Positions 1-9,011 are shown, counted from the first letter of the stretch. The stretch is DNA of 64,000 bases from Chlorobaculum sp. MV4-Y (GCF_025244685.1 NZ_CP104202.1:1812471-1876470); one strand, 5' to 3'. Notes: generated by a model not told the origin, from the letters alone. A program made the numbers and translations.

Positions 1-867
1 CTCGAAGAGATCGCCAGCGTGAACGACACCCCGGAAGAGCTGATCTTCGAGGATTTCGACCGCCGCACCTTTCCCCGGCATCCTCTCGGCACAGCGATCC
101 TCGGCACCGAAGAGAGCGTCGAAAGGCTCACCGACGAGCAGATAAGAGACTTCATGCACCGCCACTACGTGCCGTCGAAGATGCTCGTCACCGCCATCGG
201 CAACATCGATCACGATGAAGTGACCGGGCTGGCGGACTTGTTTTTGGGCCACCTGAAGGACTCGCCGCACGAAGATTCAGCGCGGCGGCTGTTCGATCTG
301 TCAGCATACAAGCCATTTACAAAAACGCTGAAAAAAAGTGTCTTCCAGTCACAGATTCTACTCGGCGCGATCTTTCCGCGAGATGACCGGCACTTCTGGG
401 GCCTCATGGTGCTGAACGCCATGCTGTCGAGCGGCATGAGTTCGATCCTGAACCTCGAACTGCGCGAGAAGCGCGGACTGGTCTATCAGGCCTACTCTTC
501 GGTCTCTTTCTACGACGAGGTCACTGAATTCAATGTTTATGCGGGCACCGACAAGGGCAAAACCTCGAAAACCCTTGACACCATGGGCGAGCTTCTGACT
601 GGTAACGTATTGAAAGAACCCGATCCGTCTGAACTCGTTGCGGCCAAGGCGAAGATGCTCGGTTCGATGATTCTCGGCATGGAAAAGATGACCCGGCGCA
701 TGTCGCACATAGCGCAGGATATGTTCTATTTCGGGCGATACCTTTCCCCTTCCGAAAAGGCCGGAATGATCGAAGGGGTAACGGCTGAAGAGGTGGCGCT
801 GGCTGCCGCCGCACTCGGCATTCCCGAGCAGCTCTCGACTCTGGTCTACAAGCCCGGCGGCAGGTAA
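1..867 (+). CDS. M16 family zinc metallopeptidase, C-terminal part (partial)
   Basis: The frame is open from the first base, so the 5' part lies outside the window; 288 codons including the stop are visible. Near residue 50 a segment HRHYVPSKMLVTAIGN matches the end of the first M16 (pitrilysin/insulinase-like) domain. Later, REKRGLVYQAYSS is the conserved Arg/Tyr motif of the second, non-catalytic M16 domain. The HxxEH zinc site would be in the missing N-terminal half. M16 proteins of this size class degrade or process peptides, often in the periplasm; the substrate is unknown here. It is followed by a 12-G tract and then the trigger factor gene. Confidence 0.85.
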   Translation, partial: LEEIASVNDTPEELIFEDFDRRTFPRHPLGTAILGTEESVERLTDEQIRDFMHRHYVPSKMLVTAIGNIDHDEVTGLADLFLGHLKDSPHEDSARRLFDLSAYKPFTKTLKKSVFQSQILLGAIFPRDDRHFWGLMVLNAMLSSGMSSILNLELREKRGLVYQAYSSVSFYDEVTEFNVYAGTDKGKTSKTLDTMGELLTGNVLKEPDPSELVAAKAKMLGSMILGMEKMTRRMSHIAQDMFYFGRYLSPSEKAGMIEGVTAEEVALAAAALGIPEQLSTLVYKPGGR

Positions 868-942
868 CTTTCAACACTTGCCGGATCGGGGGGGGGGGGC
901 ACCACATTTAACTGAGTACAGAAAAAGCCGCTGAACGATCCG

Positions 943-972
943 TTTTAAAAAGGCCTGAAAAAATAGTATAAT
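943..972 (+). promoter_or_regulatory. Possible sigma-70 promoter for trigger factor
   Basis: A perfect TATAAT lies at 967-972, preceded at 18 bp by a weak TTTTAA at 943-948. It lies about 100 bases upstream of the likely tig start, in the gap after the M16 gene. The -10 match is seen in the sequence; promoter function is inferred, and the -35 is poor. Confidence 0.45.
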
Positions 973-1016
973 TCAAGCTTTAAAATTTCAGGGATACTCT
1001 CTGTACCGATCCGCGC

Positions 1017-1034
1017 TTTCCGGCTCACCGGAAA
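1017..1034 (+). other. 5'UTR hairpin ahead of tig
   Basis: A perfect 7-bp inverted repeat, TTTCCGG-CTCA-CCGGAAA, lies between the putative promoter and the tig start. There is no T-run, so it is not a terminator. A role in mRNA stability or translation is only a guess. Confidence 0.35.
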
Positions 1035-1070
1035 CGGAGAGACCCGCAACTTAACCGGTCACGAAGAGCC

Positions 1071-2351
1071 TTGCAAAAGAATATCACGAATGTCAGCGAA
1101 ATCGCGCAGGAACTTGAAATTATTCTGACTGCTGAAGAGTACCAGCCCGAATATGACCAGCAGCTCGAAGAAGCGCGCAAGTCCGTCAGAATCAAAGGGT
1201 TCAGGCAGGGGCACGTGCCCGCGGGTATGCTCAAGCGCATTATCGGCCCCTCCATCGAGGCCGAGGTTGCCGAGAAGATGGCCTCGAAGCATTTCGCCGC
1301 CATCGCCGAGGAGGAGAAGATCAACCCCGCCAGCCGCGCCCAGATCGAGAGCTACAACTACGAGGATGGCAAACTGACCATCAAAATTTCCTACGAAATC
1401 CACCCCGAATTCGAGTTAAAGGATTTCAGCGACTACACCTTCACACAGGCCGAATACACCGTCTCCGACGAGGATGTCGATCGTGAAATCAAACTGATCC
1501 TTCGCGGCCACGGCACCATGGTGACCAGCGAAGAGGCTGCCGCCGAGGGCGACACGGTCATCGGCGACGTCACCAAGCTTGATGCCGAAGGCGCTCCCAT
1601 CGAAGGCTCGAAGAACGAAAACCACCACTTCAACCTCGAATACCTCCCGGCTGACAACCCGTTCCGCATGGCCCTCGAAGGCAAAAAGGCTGGCGATGTG
1701 GCCGATGTCACCATCGAGCCAAAGGAAGAGGGCAGCGAAGCGAACCGCTTCCGCATCGAAATCAAAGAGGTCAAACACCTCGAACTGCCCGAACTGGACG
1801 ACGAATTGGTCAAAGAAATCAGCCAGCAGCGCTTCGAGAAGGTCGAGGACTTCAGAAACGACGTCCGTTTGCAGCTCCAGGCCCATTTCTCGGATAAATC
1901 CGAGCATGATCTGCTTGAAGCCATTTCGTCAAAGCTCATCGAAGAGCATCCGGTGCCGACGCCGAGCGCCATGGTGGCCCAGTTCCAGAATATGCTGCTC
2001 GAAAACGCCAAGCGCCAGGTTGGCGGCCAGTTCCCCAAAGGCCTTGACGAGAGAGAGTTCTTCAACACGATGAAGCCGAATGCTGAAAAGCACGCCCGCT
2101 GGCTCCTGGTCAGCCAGAAGATCGCCAAAGAGAACAATCTTGAGGTGACTGACGAGGATATCAAGGCATTTGCCGAAAAAGAGGCAGAAAAGGAACCGTC
2201 ACTGACCGTGGATCAGCGTCTCAACACCTACATGTCCTCCGAGTTCAAGGACTACATCATCGACACGATCCTGAAAGAGAAAATCTACGATGTGATCAAA
2301 TCGAAGGTGACCATCACCAAAGAGGCCACGCCGGTTCCGGTGCACAACTGA
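1071..2351 (+). CDS. tig: Trigger factor, ribosome-associated chaperone
   Basis: This 426-residue protein matches the family length. The N-terminal ribosome-binding domain carries GFRQGHVP (around residues 43-50), equivalent to the GFRxGxxP ribosome-docking signature. The middle is an FKBP-like peptidyl-prolyl isomerase region and the C-terminal half is the long helical chaperone arm. The start chosen is a TTG, because the sequence [17 protein letters not shown] is what trigger factors normally begin with and no ATG is near. It folds nascent chains at the ribosome exit tunnel. It appears to be transcribed alone, with a promoter-like TATAAT upstream and a strong terminator downstream. Confidence 0.93.
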   Translation: MQKNITNVSEIAQELEIILTAEEYQPEYDQQLEEARKSVRIKGFRQGHVPAGMLKRIIGPSIEAEVAEKMASKHFAAIAEEEKINPASRAQIESYNYEDGKLTIKISYEIHPEFELKDFSDYTFTQAEYTVSDEDVDREIKLILRGHGTMVTSEEAAAEGDTVIGDVTKLDAEGAPIEGSKNENHHFNLEYLPADNPFRMALEGKKAGDVADVTIEPKEEGSEANRFRIEIKEVKHLELPELDDELVKEISQQRFEKVEDFRNDVRLQLQAHFSDKSEHDLLEAISSKLIEEHPVPTPSAMVAQFQNMLLENAKRQVGGQFPKGLDEREFFNTMKPNAEKHARWLLVSQKIAKENNLEVTDEDIKAFAEKEAEKEPSLTVDQRLNTYMSSEFKDYIIDTILKEKIYDVIKSKVTITKEATPVPVHN

Positions 2352-2380
2352 GGTGATCGAGAAATAAGGCTCTCTGAAGC

Positions 2381-2412
2381 AAAAAGGCTCATCGACTGAT
2401 GGGCCTTTTTTT
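2381..2412 (+). terminator. Rho-independent terminator after tig
   Basis: AAAGGCTCATC pairs with GATGGGCCTTT across a short loop and runs into a 7-T stretch. The oligo-A before the stem could also serve the convergent acpS transcript. Confidence 0.8.
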
Positions 2413-2439
2413 ATGTGCAACGGGGAATTTGCCGGATGC

Positions 2440-2793
2440 TCAGCGCGGCTCAAAGAGCGCCATCGCCACTGCGGAGTGGCGGTCATGGGAAATTGAAATA
2501 CTGACTCTACCGGAAAAGGCGGGCTCGTGAACGCTCACGCGGGGCTTGCCCCTCTCGTCGTTCAACACCTCGATGGAGTGCCAGGTCAGTCCTTTGGCGA
2601 TGCCGGTACCAAGGGCTTTCGAAACAGCCTCCTTGGCAGCGAACCGTCCAGCAAGGCTCACCACGGGATCGGGTTTGGAAAGGCACTGGGCCATCTCGGC
2701 TGAGGTCAGAATTTTCTTCATGAAGGCCTCGCCGAAACGGTCATAACTCGAACGGATACGAGCTATCTCGACGATGTCAACCCCGATCTCCAT
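2440..2793 (-). CDS. acpS: Holo-[acyl-carrier-protein] synthase
   Basis: This 117-residue protein transfers 4'-phosphopantetheine from CoA to acyl carrier protein, a cytoplasmic step needed for fatty-acid synthesis. The family signatures are visible: GVDIVEIARI at the N-terminus (metal-binding Asp) and GRFAAKEAVSKALGTG in the middle (catalytic Glu/Lys). The C-terminus has the usual SISHDR segment. It starts 8 bases after the nadC stop, so the two form an operon on the minus strand. Length and motifs are typical, with nothing unusual. Confidence 0.92.
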   Translation of the reverse strand: MEIGVDIVEIARIRSSYDRFGEAFMKKILTSAEMAQCLSKPDPVVSLAGRFAAKEAVSKALGTGIAKGLTWHSIEVLNDERGKPRVSVHEPAFSGRVSISISHDRHSAVAMALFEPR

Positions 2794-2801
2794 CGATGGG
2801 G

Positions 2802-3703
2802 TCAGGCACGCTCGATCTTCATGGACATATCGAGCGCCTTGACGCTATGGGTCAGCTCGCCGATAGAGATGAAATCGACGCCGGTCATGGCGACTTCGGA
2901 AACGTTGTGCAGACCGATGTTTCCCGACGCTTCAAGCAGAATGTTTCCAAAACCGTTCGCCTTGACCCAGCGCACCGCCTCGGCCAGGTCATCGACCATG
3001 AAGTTGTCGAGCAGAATCATGTCCGGGCGGCTGGCGCAGGCGCGAACCAGCTCGGAGATGCTGCGGACTTCGGTTTCGATCTTCACTGAAACCCCCTGCT
3101 CTGTGCAGTACGACTTTGCCCGTTTGACAGCCTCTTCCACACTTCCGGCAGCGTCGATGTGATTGTCCTTGATCAGGATCATGTCGAAAAGCCCGAAGCG
3201 GTGATTGGTGCCCCCCCAATCCGGACGGCATCCTTGTCGTAATAACGCAGAGCTGGCGCTGTCTTCCGGGTATCGAGGATAGAGGCGTTGGTGTGGCTGA
3301 TCCGTTCGACATACATGTTCGTGCGGGTGGCAATGCCGGACATGCGCTGCATGAAATTGAGCGCCGTACGCTCACCGACGAGAATCGAAGCGATGCGCCC
3401 CTTGACTTCAAGAATCCGCTCTCCCGGATAAACCCGCTTGCCATCCTTGACGTACGCCGTGAATGCAAGCGCGGCATCCAATGACTGGAACACCTGTCTG
3501 GCGACCTCAACTCCGGCAATGATTCCTTCAGATTTGACTTCGATGTAACCAAGACCAAGCTGGTTCTGATCGACAGTCGCCTCGGTGGTGATATCCCCCT
3601 GGTAACGGTCCTCTTCGAGTGCAAGTTGCATGGCCTTCAACCTGCATGTCTCAAAAAACTCCCTGAACGCATGATTGGTTCTTTTTTCTGCCATAACTGC
3701 CAA
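2802..3703 (-). pseudogene. nadC: Nicotinate-nucleotide pyrophosphorylase, frameshifted
   Basis: Quinolinate phosphoribosyltransferase makes nicotinate mononucleotide from quinolinate in NAD synthesis. Reading from 3703, the first frame carries the N-terminal domain and most of the barrel (GDITTEATV, ERTALNFMQRMSGIATRT, DTRKTAPALRYYDKDAVRIGG), then goes to a stop at 3179. The rest (MILIKDNHI... to IGELTHSVKALDMSMKIE) is in another frame ending at 2802. The switch lies at a run of seven G (C at 3211-3217 on the plus strand). With eight G the protein reads RIGGGTNHR, the family motif, and would be 300 residues. So one base is missing, either as a real mutation or a homopolymer sequencing error. 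It lies upstream of acpS in an operon. Confidence 0.88.
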
Positions 3704-3911
3704 ATAAAAAAGAGGTTAGAGGAATCCACAAGACGCTCTGAGAACGTTAAATCTTGCTTATACAAGGTAATACTTTTTTGGTATTCACAATGTCTCACGG
3801 TACAAACCGGTGCCATTTATACCGGCTGTCAGGGACCGTTTTGCAATGAAGTTGCGAATAGGTTACATTCTTGCAGAATCCTCCTGAATGCTGATCTCTC
3901 GCCACACGACC

Positions 3912-4292
3912 ATGAAGCTTCATCATCGTTCCTGTGTCAGGCTTGTCAACGCCGTTTTTTACGCCCGGCACGGTGTCCACGAAGAGGAACGCCGTCTCGG
4001 CGGACGGTATGAGGTCGATGCCGAACTTTTTTTTGACAGCACTGAGGCCACAGCTACCGATGATCTCTCGAAAACCATCGATTACGGGCAGGCATATACC
4101 ATCATCAGCGAGGTTATGATTGCTGGAGAACCGGCGGCACTCATCGAGACGCTGGCCGCAAGAGCCGCGGCAAGACTGATTGAGGAGCTAGCCCTCGCGG
4201 AGAAAGTCACGGTGAAGGTGCGCAAGCGAGCTTTACCCCTTGGCGGGCTGTGTGATTACGCTGAAGCTGAACATGTCATTGAAAGGCTCTAA
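3912..4292 (+). CDS. folB: Dihydroneopterin aldolase
   Basis: This protein of about 126 residues carries FYARHGVHEEER near the N-terminus, the hallmark of folate aldolases (Tyr and the HGV segment), then TIDYGQAYTII and LIETLAARAA in the order expected for FolB. It converts dihydroneopterin to 6-hydroxymethyl-dihydropterin. ATG at 3912 was preferred over the in-frame ATG at 3888 because it leaves the usual short lead before the YARHGV motif; neither has a good ribosome site. It lies 3 bases before folK, so two consecutive folate steps are co-transcribed. Confidence 0.88.
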   Translation: MKLHHRSCVRLVNAVFYARHGVHEEERRLGGRYEVDAELFFDSTEATATDDLSKTIDYGQAYTIISEVMIAGEPAALIETLAARAAARLIEELALAEKVTVKVRKRALPLGGLCDYAEAEHVIERL

Positions 4293-4295
4293 GCG

Positions 4296-4811
4296 ATGGA
4301 GCCAGTTACCGCCTATATCGGCATCGGTTCGAATGTCGGAGACCGGCTCGACTACCTTCAGCAGGCCGTTGAACGCCTTGCGCAGTTGCCAGGCACGAGG
4401 GTGAGCGGAGCCTCACGGGTGTATATGACCGAGCCGTTCGGTGATCCCGACCAGGAACGCTATTTCAATGCCGTGATTGCAGTGCAGACATCGCTCGCTC
4501 CGGCCGACCTTCGCACCCGCTGCAAGGCAATCGAGCATGAACTGGGCCGCCCAGACCGGTACCAGCGCTGGAGTCCGAGAACCATCGATCTCGATATTCT
4601 GCTCTACGGCGACCGCTGCATCGAAAGTGATCTGCTCGTTATTCCCCATGCCGAGATGCACCACCGGAAATTTGTCCTCGTACCATTGCTCGACATCGCC
4701 AATCCGGTTCACCCCCACCTGCGCCACTCCATCGCCGAGCTGCTGAAAAGCTGCGACGATCACTCGGTTCCTGTAAGGCTGGTGGAGAAATTAAAGATCA
4801 GTCCGACCTGA
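4296..4811 (+). CDS. folK: 6-hydroxymethyl-dihydropterin pyrophosphokinase
   Basis: This 171-residue protein transfers pyrophosphate from ATP to hydroxymethyl-dihydropterin, the step after FolB. It shows GIGSNVGDRLDYLQQAV at the N-terminus, RTIDLDILLYGD in the middle (the paired Asp residues bind magnesium), and HAEMHHRKFVLVPL near the C-terminus. These are the three standard HPPK blocks. It starts 3 bases after folB. The downstream gene is convergent and is separated by a terminator hairpin. Confidence 0.93.
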   Translation: MEPVTAYIGIGSNVGDRLDYLQQAVERLAQLPGTRVSGASRVYMTEPFGDPDQERYFNAVIAVQTSLAPADLRTRCKAIEHELGRPDRYQRWSPRTIDLDILLYGDRCIESDLLVIPHAEMHHRKFVLVPLLDIANPVHPHLRHSIAELLKSCDDHSVPVRLVEKLKISPT

Positions 4812-4823
4812 TTGATCTCCCAA

Positions 4824-4856
4824 TAAAAAAAGCGGGCCACCGTGAAGTAGCCCGCT
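4824..4856 (-). terminator. Terminator for the ArsA-like gene (convergent with folK)
   Basis: AGCGGGC (4831-4837) pairs with GCCCGCT (4850-4856). Read on the minus strand, the stem is followed by a 7-T stretch (plus-strand A run 4824-4830), so it mainly serves the minus-strand gene ending at 4882. Confidence 0.75.
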
Positions 4857-4881
4857 CTTGTATTAAAACCTCGATTTTCGC

Positions 4882-6036
4882 TCAGTTCGCGAAGGTGATA
4901 TTCAGCGTACCCTGCTCGAAATCGGCACCTTCAGTCTTGCGGCCTACCAGCACGTTGGGCAGCACGATGCTCTTGCGGAAGTTGTTGATATCGACCAGCA
5001 GCTCGTCGCCCTTGATGTTCACCGCGAGCTTGTCCACCTCGACGTTCGGCAGATAGAGGCTGAGCACGTACTTGCCGTTGATCTTTTCGAGCGTCTGCGT
5101 CTTGTCGTTGGAGTAGAGCACCTCCATCGGATTGCGACCGCTGAACAGCTCCTGGCTCAGTTCATACAGCCTGTCGGTGCTGATCACCTCCTTGGAGGCC
5201 TGCATCGCCTTGAAAATCGGCACCGGATAGAAGCAGTTGTCGATCACGCGGAGATACTTGGCCTGCTGATCGATCAGGGACTGGAGGTACGGATCGCTGG
5301 AGTTCGAAGGGAGCACCTTGTTGACGACCGCCGCATCGAGCTTGTAACCAAACAGGTTGAGATAGGTCTGCACGCGCAGCGCTTCCTTGATGACCATGTT
5401 CTCGGGGTTGAGCACTACCCTGAAGGTCGTGATGCTCTTGTCCTGCAACATGCCGTGAAGCTCCTTCATGTGCCCGTTGACCTCGGGCATGAGCTTGAAA
5501 ATGTTCTTTTTTGGCATGAATTTGGTGAGCAGTGGCGCAGCGAAGCCAATCGCCTTTGAATGCCAGCCGCCGATCTTTTCAGAATACCAGCCGTAGGACT
5601 CGGGCATACCGAGCAGACGCATCGTTTCGCCAGTCGGCGCGGCATCGACCACGACCGAATCGTAAAGGCCTGACTTGGCGGCTTTCCAGATGTAGCGAAG
5701 GCTGATCATCTCCTCCATACCCGGCACGATGGCCAGCTCCTCTGCGACGACTTCGTTCGCGCCGTCGTGCATGAGAATCGAGGAGAAGTAAGAGTACAGC
5801 TCGGTCCAGTTTTCCCGGATCTCTGCAAGAACGTTCACCTCCATGGCAAAGAGATTTTTCTCGATCTCCAGAGGAGTCGAACTCAACTCGACGCCAAACG
5901 CATCGGCCAGGCTATGGGCGACATCGGTGCTCATGATCAGCACGCGCTTGCCACTGCGAGCGATCGCTGTCGCTGTGGAAGCAGATACGGTGGTCTTGCC
6001 CACTCCGCCTTTGCCCAGATAAAAGATGATTCTCAT
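4882..6036 (-). CDS. ArsA/Get3-family ATPase with HSP20-like C-terminal domain
   Basis: This 384-residue protein begins with a deviant Walker [10 protein letters not shown] (residues 8-16), and has switch [13 protein letters not shown] and switch [10 protein letters not shown], where most relatives have DTAPTG. The last ~80 residues (from about 310) form a beta-rich region, with [18 protein letters not shown] and [11 protein letters not shown], like the HSP20-type domain found in some ArsA proteins. The arsenite-binding cysteines and the Get3 CxxC motif are not visible, so an arsenite pump is unlikely. It is the last gene of the chlorosome block, and a paralogue lies at the other end (9552-10769). 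A role in handling hydrophobic or envelope proteins is inference. Confidence 0.85.
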   Translation of the reverse strand: MRIIFYLGKGGVGKTTVSASTATAIARSGKRVLIMSTDVAHSLADAFGVELSSTPLEIEKNLFAMEVNVLAEIRENWTELYSYFSSILMHDGANEVVAEELAIVPGMEEMISLRYIWKAAKSGLYDSVVVDAAPTGETMRLLGMPESYGWYSEKIGGWHSKAIGFAAPLLTKFMPKKNIFKLMPEVNGHMKELHGMLQDKSITTFRVVLNPENMVIKEALRVQTYLNLFGYKLDAAVVNKVLPSNSSDPYLQSLIDQQAKYLRVIDNCFYPVPIFKAMQASKEVISTDRLYELSQELFSGRNPMEVLYSNDKTQTLEKINGKYVLSLYLPNVEVDKLAVNIKGDELLVDINNFRKSIVLPNVLVGRKTEGADFEQGTLNITFAN

Positions 6037-6109
6037 GGTGTTGAAAAACTATAGTGTAAACTGACTGTAAACTGAATGCTTGCGTCCCTCAGGCTTATCG
6101 CCGTCAGAC

Positions 6110-8359
6110 TTATCTGCCGCGCCGTTTGCCGCGACTGGCTTTCCCGGAAGAATGCCGAGGCTGTTCAGGCTTTTTCTCGATAACCGGCTCACTGGCCGGC
6201 TCCTTGATCGGCTCACTGACCACTCTACGAACCGGAATGTCGGATTCGATGGTCATATATTCTTGTGATACACCGGAACCTTCCACCTCCTCTATTTCAC
6301 CAAGAGCTGAAAAGATAACCTCTTCAGAGATATCGATCTCTTCTTCCAGTTCAGCCTCGATTTGGGTCGTTTTCTGAGCAGGCACCTCCAGTTGAGGCTC
6401 AGGCTCAAGCATGGACTCAATTTCCAACTCAGGTGATACCTCCAGCTCCGGCTCAGGTTCTGCCTTGATCTGGATTTTCTTCTTCACCGGTACTTCCGGT
6501 TCAGGTTCAGACTCAGGTTCGAATTCCATCTCTGGCTCTAACACAGCCAACTCTTCCGGCTCCAAATCCACCTCAAGCTCAAGCGATACCACCGGCGTCG
6601 GCTCGGATTCAGGCTCAATCTCAACGTCAGGATCAAGCGGCGCCAGCAGTTCCGACTCAGTTTCAGTTTTGATCTGAATCTTTTTTCTGATTGACTCTTC
6701 TGGCTCAGCTTCAACTACAAGTTCGCTCTCTTGCTCTGGCTCGACGTCCGCCTTGATCTGGATTTTCTTTCTCCGGAGAGGCTCGGGCTCAGACTGCTCT
6801 TTACTGGAAACGCTTCCCGGAACTTCGCCAGACAACGCAGATTTAACCGCACCGCGTGATGCTTCGTCGTAACCCATCAGTTTCCGGGCAATATCCGCCT
6901 CCGCGCCACCGCCCTCTTCGGCTTTGATCACGAGCTTCTTGCGACGAATCCCGGAACCATTTTCGGTGCTTACGGCTGGTGATGCTTCGACTGGAGCGGG
7001 TGACGGTACATCACGCTCGGACTCGTCGTAACTCATCAGCTTCCGGGCGATCTCGTTGTCATCCTCCATCTTGATTGAAAGCTTCTTTCGACGCCCACCC
7101 GATTCCGCGCCTGAATCGCTGTCATCCGGAACGCTGCTGCGGGAAACCGGTGGACGACTTTCGCGGGAAGTGATCGGCTCGTCATTGCCTGCAAATAAAT
7201 CGGCGCCAGCATGATTGTCATCATCTTTGATGCTGATCTTCTTGCGGCGGATCGTCGAACCGTCCTCATCCGGATCCTCCTCGACAAACGGCGATTTCCG
7301 CTCTTTCGAGACGCTGCGCTCCTCTTGGGCTGGTTCGTGCGCCGGTGGCCTCGAACTCTTTTTGCCACCGCCGCTGCCGAAACCGGTCATCTTGATGATC
7401 TTGCTGAGAGAACCAAGCACCCCATCGTTGGCCACTGCCGTTTTGATGGCGTTCATAACAAAACGCTCGGCCATAGGATTTCCGGCGATATTGGAGAGAA
7501 GCTCGTTCAGGGCGGTCAGCACCGTGGCCATGTCTCCAGGCACATGCTGCAAATCTTTCATCACCTGGTCACGCATCTTGAACGGAGCATCGCCGACCAT
7601 ATTCTTGATCTGTTCGGCAATCCGTTTCAGAGAGGCGGGATCGGTTGGCAGCATCGACTCCAGACCGCGCATGGCATCCTGCGGTCCCATGGAACGCGGA
7701 CGCGCGCCGCCAGTCACCGGAGGCTGGTACGGCGGATAAGGCATTTGCGGTTGCTCATAACCAGCGGACGCACGATACTGTTCGAGCAGATCCTGCCCAT
7801 AGCCAATACCGGCGTCGGGTGTCGGAGCCTGGGGAGTATCGAGTTGAAGCACGAGCTGTCTCGGAGGGCATATAGTCCTTGCTGCCTGAAAAATTCGGCC
7901 CGCGGTATCTTGGGGAATTTCCTGACGGTAATTGATACCGAGATAATCCTCGATGATCGATTCGATGAGAGTCTGAAGCTTGACGATGGTATCGGCCTCA
8001 CGAATCTCGACCATGTCGAAAATCACGTAGATCGGCTCCTTGCCTTCACGACGGATCTTGAGATTCACGGTCGCGAATGCGCTGTCCTTGTTGCGACTGT
8101 TGACAGAAACAGCACCAAGGCTGAACCGGTCAAGAAAGTCCTTCGAAGCTCCTCGCGCCCAGAGGTAGAGGGCCTTGTCGGTATAGATCAGATAATCCTG
8201 ATACACGATGTTACCCACCCGTTCCTGGTGAGACTCGTAAAACACTCCGTCAAAAAAAGCGATGGGAGTTTCACCCTCGCCTATCAACCGCTTCTGGAAA
8301 AACTCGGAGAGATCTTCCAGTTCTGTCTGTCCTGAGATATAGAGAGAAATATTAGCCAT
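6110..8359 (-). CDS. Acidic repeat protein with N-terminal PH-like region, function unknown
   Basis: 749 residues, no family recognised with certainty. Residues 1-140 look like a compact beta-rich domain (YQDYLIYTDKALYLWARG; KIRREGKEPIYVIFDMVEI) resembling bacterial PH-type modules. Residues 170-230 are Pro/Tyr/Gln-rich, and 230-325 are helical. From 340 on the chain is highly acidic and disordered-looking. It is punctuated by a basic motif R/K-R/K-K-K-I/L-x-I-K at about 371, 423, 472, 529, 558 and 626, with a worn copy at 662. A second motif, IARKLMxYDE, occurs at 437 and 490. The tail is basic (GKASRGKRRGR). No signal peptide or membrane helix is visible. It lies between an ArsA-like ATPase gene and csmA on the same strand, which suggests a link to chlorosomes (inference). 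Confidence 0.75.
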   Translation of the reverse strand: MANISLYISGQTELEDLSEFFQKRLIGEGETPIAFFDGVFYESHQERVGNIVYQDYLIYTDKALYLWARGASKDFLDRFSLGAVSVNSRNKDSAFATVNLKIRREGKEPIYVIFDMVEIREADTIVKLQTLIESIIEDYLGINYRQEIPQDTAGRIFQAARTICPPRQLVLQLDTPQAPTPDAGIGYGQDLLEQYRASAGYEQPQMPYPPYQPPVTGGARPRSMGPQDAMRGLESMLPTDPASLKRIAEQIKNMVGDAPFKMRDQVMKDLQHVPGDMATVLTALNELLSNIAGNPMAERFVMNAIKTAVANDGVLGSLSKIIKMTGFGSGGGKKSSRPPAHEPAQEERSVSKERKSPFVEEDPDEDGSTIRRKKISIKDDDNHAGADLFAGNDEPITSRESRPPVSRSSVPDDSDSGAESGGRRKKLSIKMEDDNEIARKLMSYDESERDVPSPAPVEASPAVSTENGSGIRRKKLVIKAEEGGGAEADIARKLMGYDEASRGAVKSALSGEVPGSVSSKEQSEPEPLRRKKIQIKADVEPEQESELVVEAEPEESIRKKIQIKTETESELLAPLDPDVEIEPESEPTPVVSLELEVDLEPEELAVLEPEMEFEPESEPEPEVPVKKKIQIKAEPEPELEVSPELEIESMLEPEPQLEVPAQKTTQIEAELEEEIDISEEVIFSALGEIEEVEGSGVSQEYMTIESDIPVRRVVSEPIKEPASEPVIEKKPEQPRHSSGKASRGKRRGR
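6464..7249 (-). repeat. Region encoding RRKKxxIK motifs and Glu/Pro repeats
   Basis: This part of the 749-residue gene encodes six clear copies of a basic octapeptide embedded in Glu/Pro-rich spacers of 20-60 residues. The DNA between about 6380 and 6720 is itself repetitive, with many tandem-like TCAGGCTCAGG or TCCGGCTCAGG units, so copy number could change by slippage. Confidence 0.7.
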
Positions 8360-8613
8360 TTACCGCTTCCGGTCACGTTACCTGTAATACCCGTTCATCA
8401 TCGATGGAATACCGAACAATTAAAATATGAAAACAAAAATAAATTACGTAACAAAGAGACAGAAAAGCAGGGCATGGCGGTCAGCGCCAGCCTGCGGCAG
8501 AAAACGCGGAAAACGGCAACAAAGAAGGAATTGCAAAGGAGGGCTTGTAAACAAAAAAAGCAGTGACGGCGCAAAACCTGTCACTGCTTCTTAAAATCGG
8601 CTGAACGGTTTGC
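8360..8613. other. Intergenic gap between csmA and the repeat-protein gene
   Basis: It holds the csmA terminator at its right end and AT-rich sequence near 8400-8460 that could carry the promoter of the repeat-protein gene. No convincing gene is seen in it. Confidence 0.5.
8553..8587 (-). terminator. Terminator after csmA
   Basis: GCAGTGAC (8560-8567) pairs with GTCACTGC (8580-8587). On the minus strand the stem is followed by a 7-T run (8553-8559). It closes the csmC-csmA unit and separates it from the next gene on the strand. Confidence 0.85.
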
Positions 8614-8856
8614 TTATTTGGCAAACTTCGATTCAACTTCTTTGGTAGGAACGGCATAACCGGATACCTCGGGGGAAGAACCACGAAGGCTGCCACCGCC
8701 ACCCATTGAACCATAGGCATTGCGGTTGATCCTCATGGTACCTTTGCCCAGCGAATCAAAAAGCATACCGACGGTTTCCCAGTGACCTTCGACCATAACC
8801 TCGAAAATACGGCCTGCGGCGGCTAAAATGTCGGTAAAGACACCTCCTCCACTCAT
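8614..8856 (-). CDS. csmA: Chlorosome envelope/baseplate protein A precursor
   Basis: This 80-residue protein is recognised as CsmA, the bacteriochlorophyll a-binding baseplate protein of chlorosomes. It starts [20 protein letters not shown] and contains [10 protein letters not shown], whose His25 is the expected pigment ligand. It then has the INRNAYGSM segment. The mature protein is known to lose a C-terminal extension; here the last 20 residues, from [10 protein letters not shown] on, fit that piece. An unusually strong ribosome site, AAAGGAGG, ends 4 bases before the ATG, in line with its very high abundance. It follows csmC, with a hairpin between the two genes, and ends at a good terminator. 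Confidence 0.96.
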   Translation of the reverse strand: MSGGGVFTDILAAAGRIFEVMVEGHWETVGMLFDSLGKGTMRINRNAYGSMGGGGSLRGSSPEVSGYAVPTKEVESKFAK

Positions 8857-8966
8857 AACTCCTCCTTTTGGAATTTAATTGACGGAAAAAACAAAAATGA
8901 AAATCGAAACTTTAAGACAAAAATAATCGAATAAACGAAAAAACACAAATAAAAGATTTTATGGGC

Positions 8967-8992
8967 CCATCGCCGCTGTGCCTTGGCGATGG
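8967..8992 (-). promoter_or_regulatory. Intercistronic hairpin between csmC and csmA
   Basis: CCATCGCC pairs perfectly with GGCGATGG over an 8-bp stem with a 10-base loop, starting about 20 bases past the csmC stop. The minus-strand sequence after it is T-rich but has no clean T-run. It could act as a partial terminator or as an RNA-stability element that sets the csmA to csmC ratio; that role is inference. Confidence 0.55.
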
Positions 8993-9011
8993 TCACCGAG
9001 GGAAAACGGCC

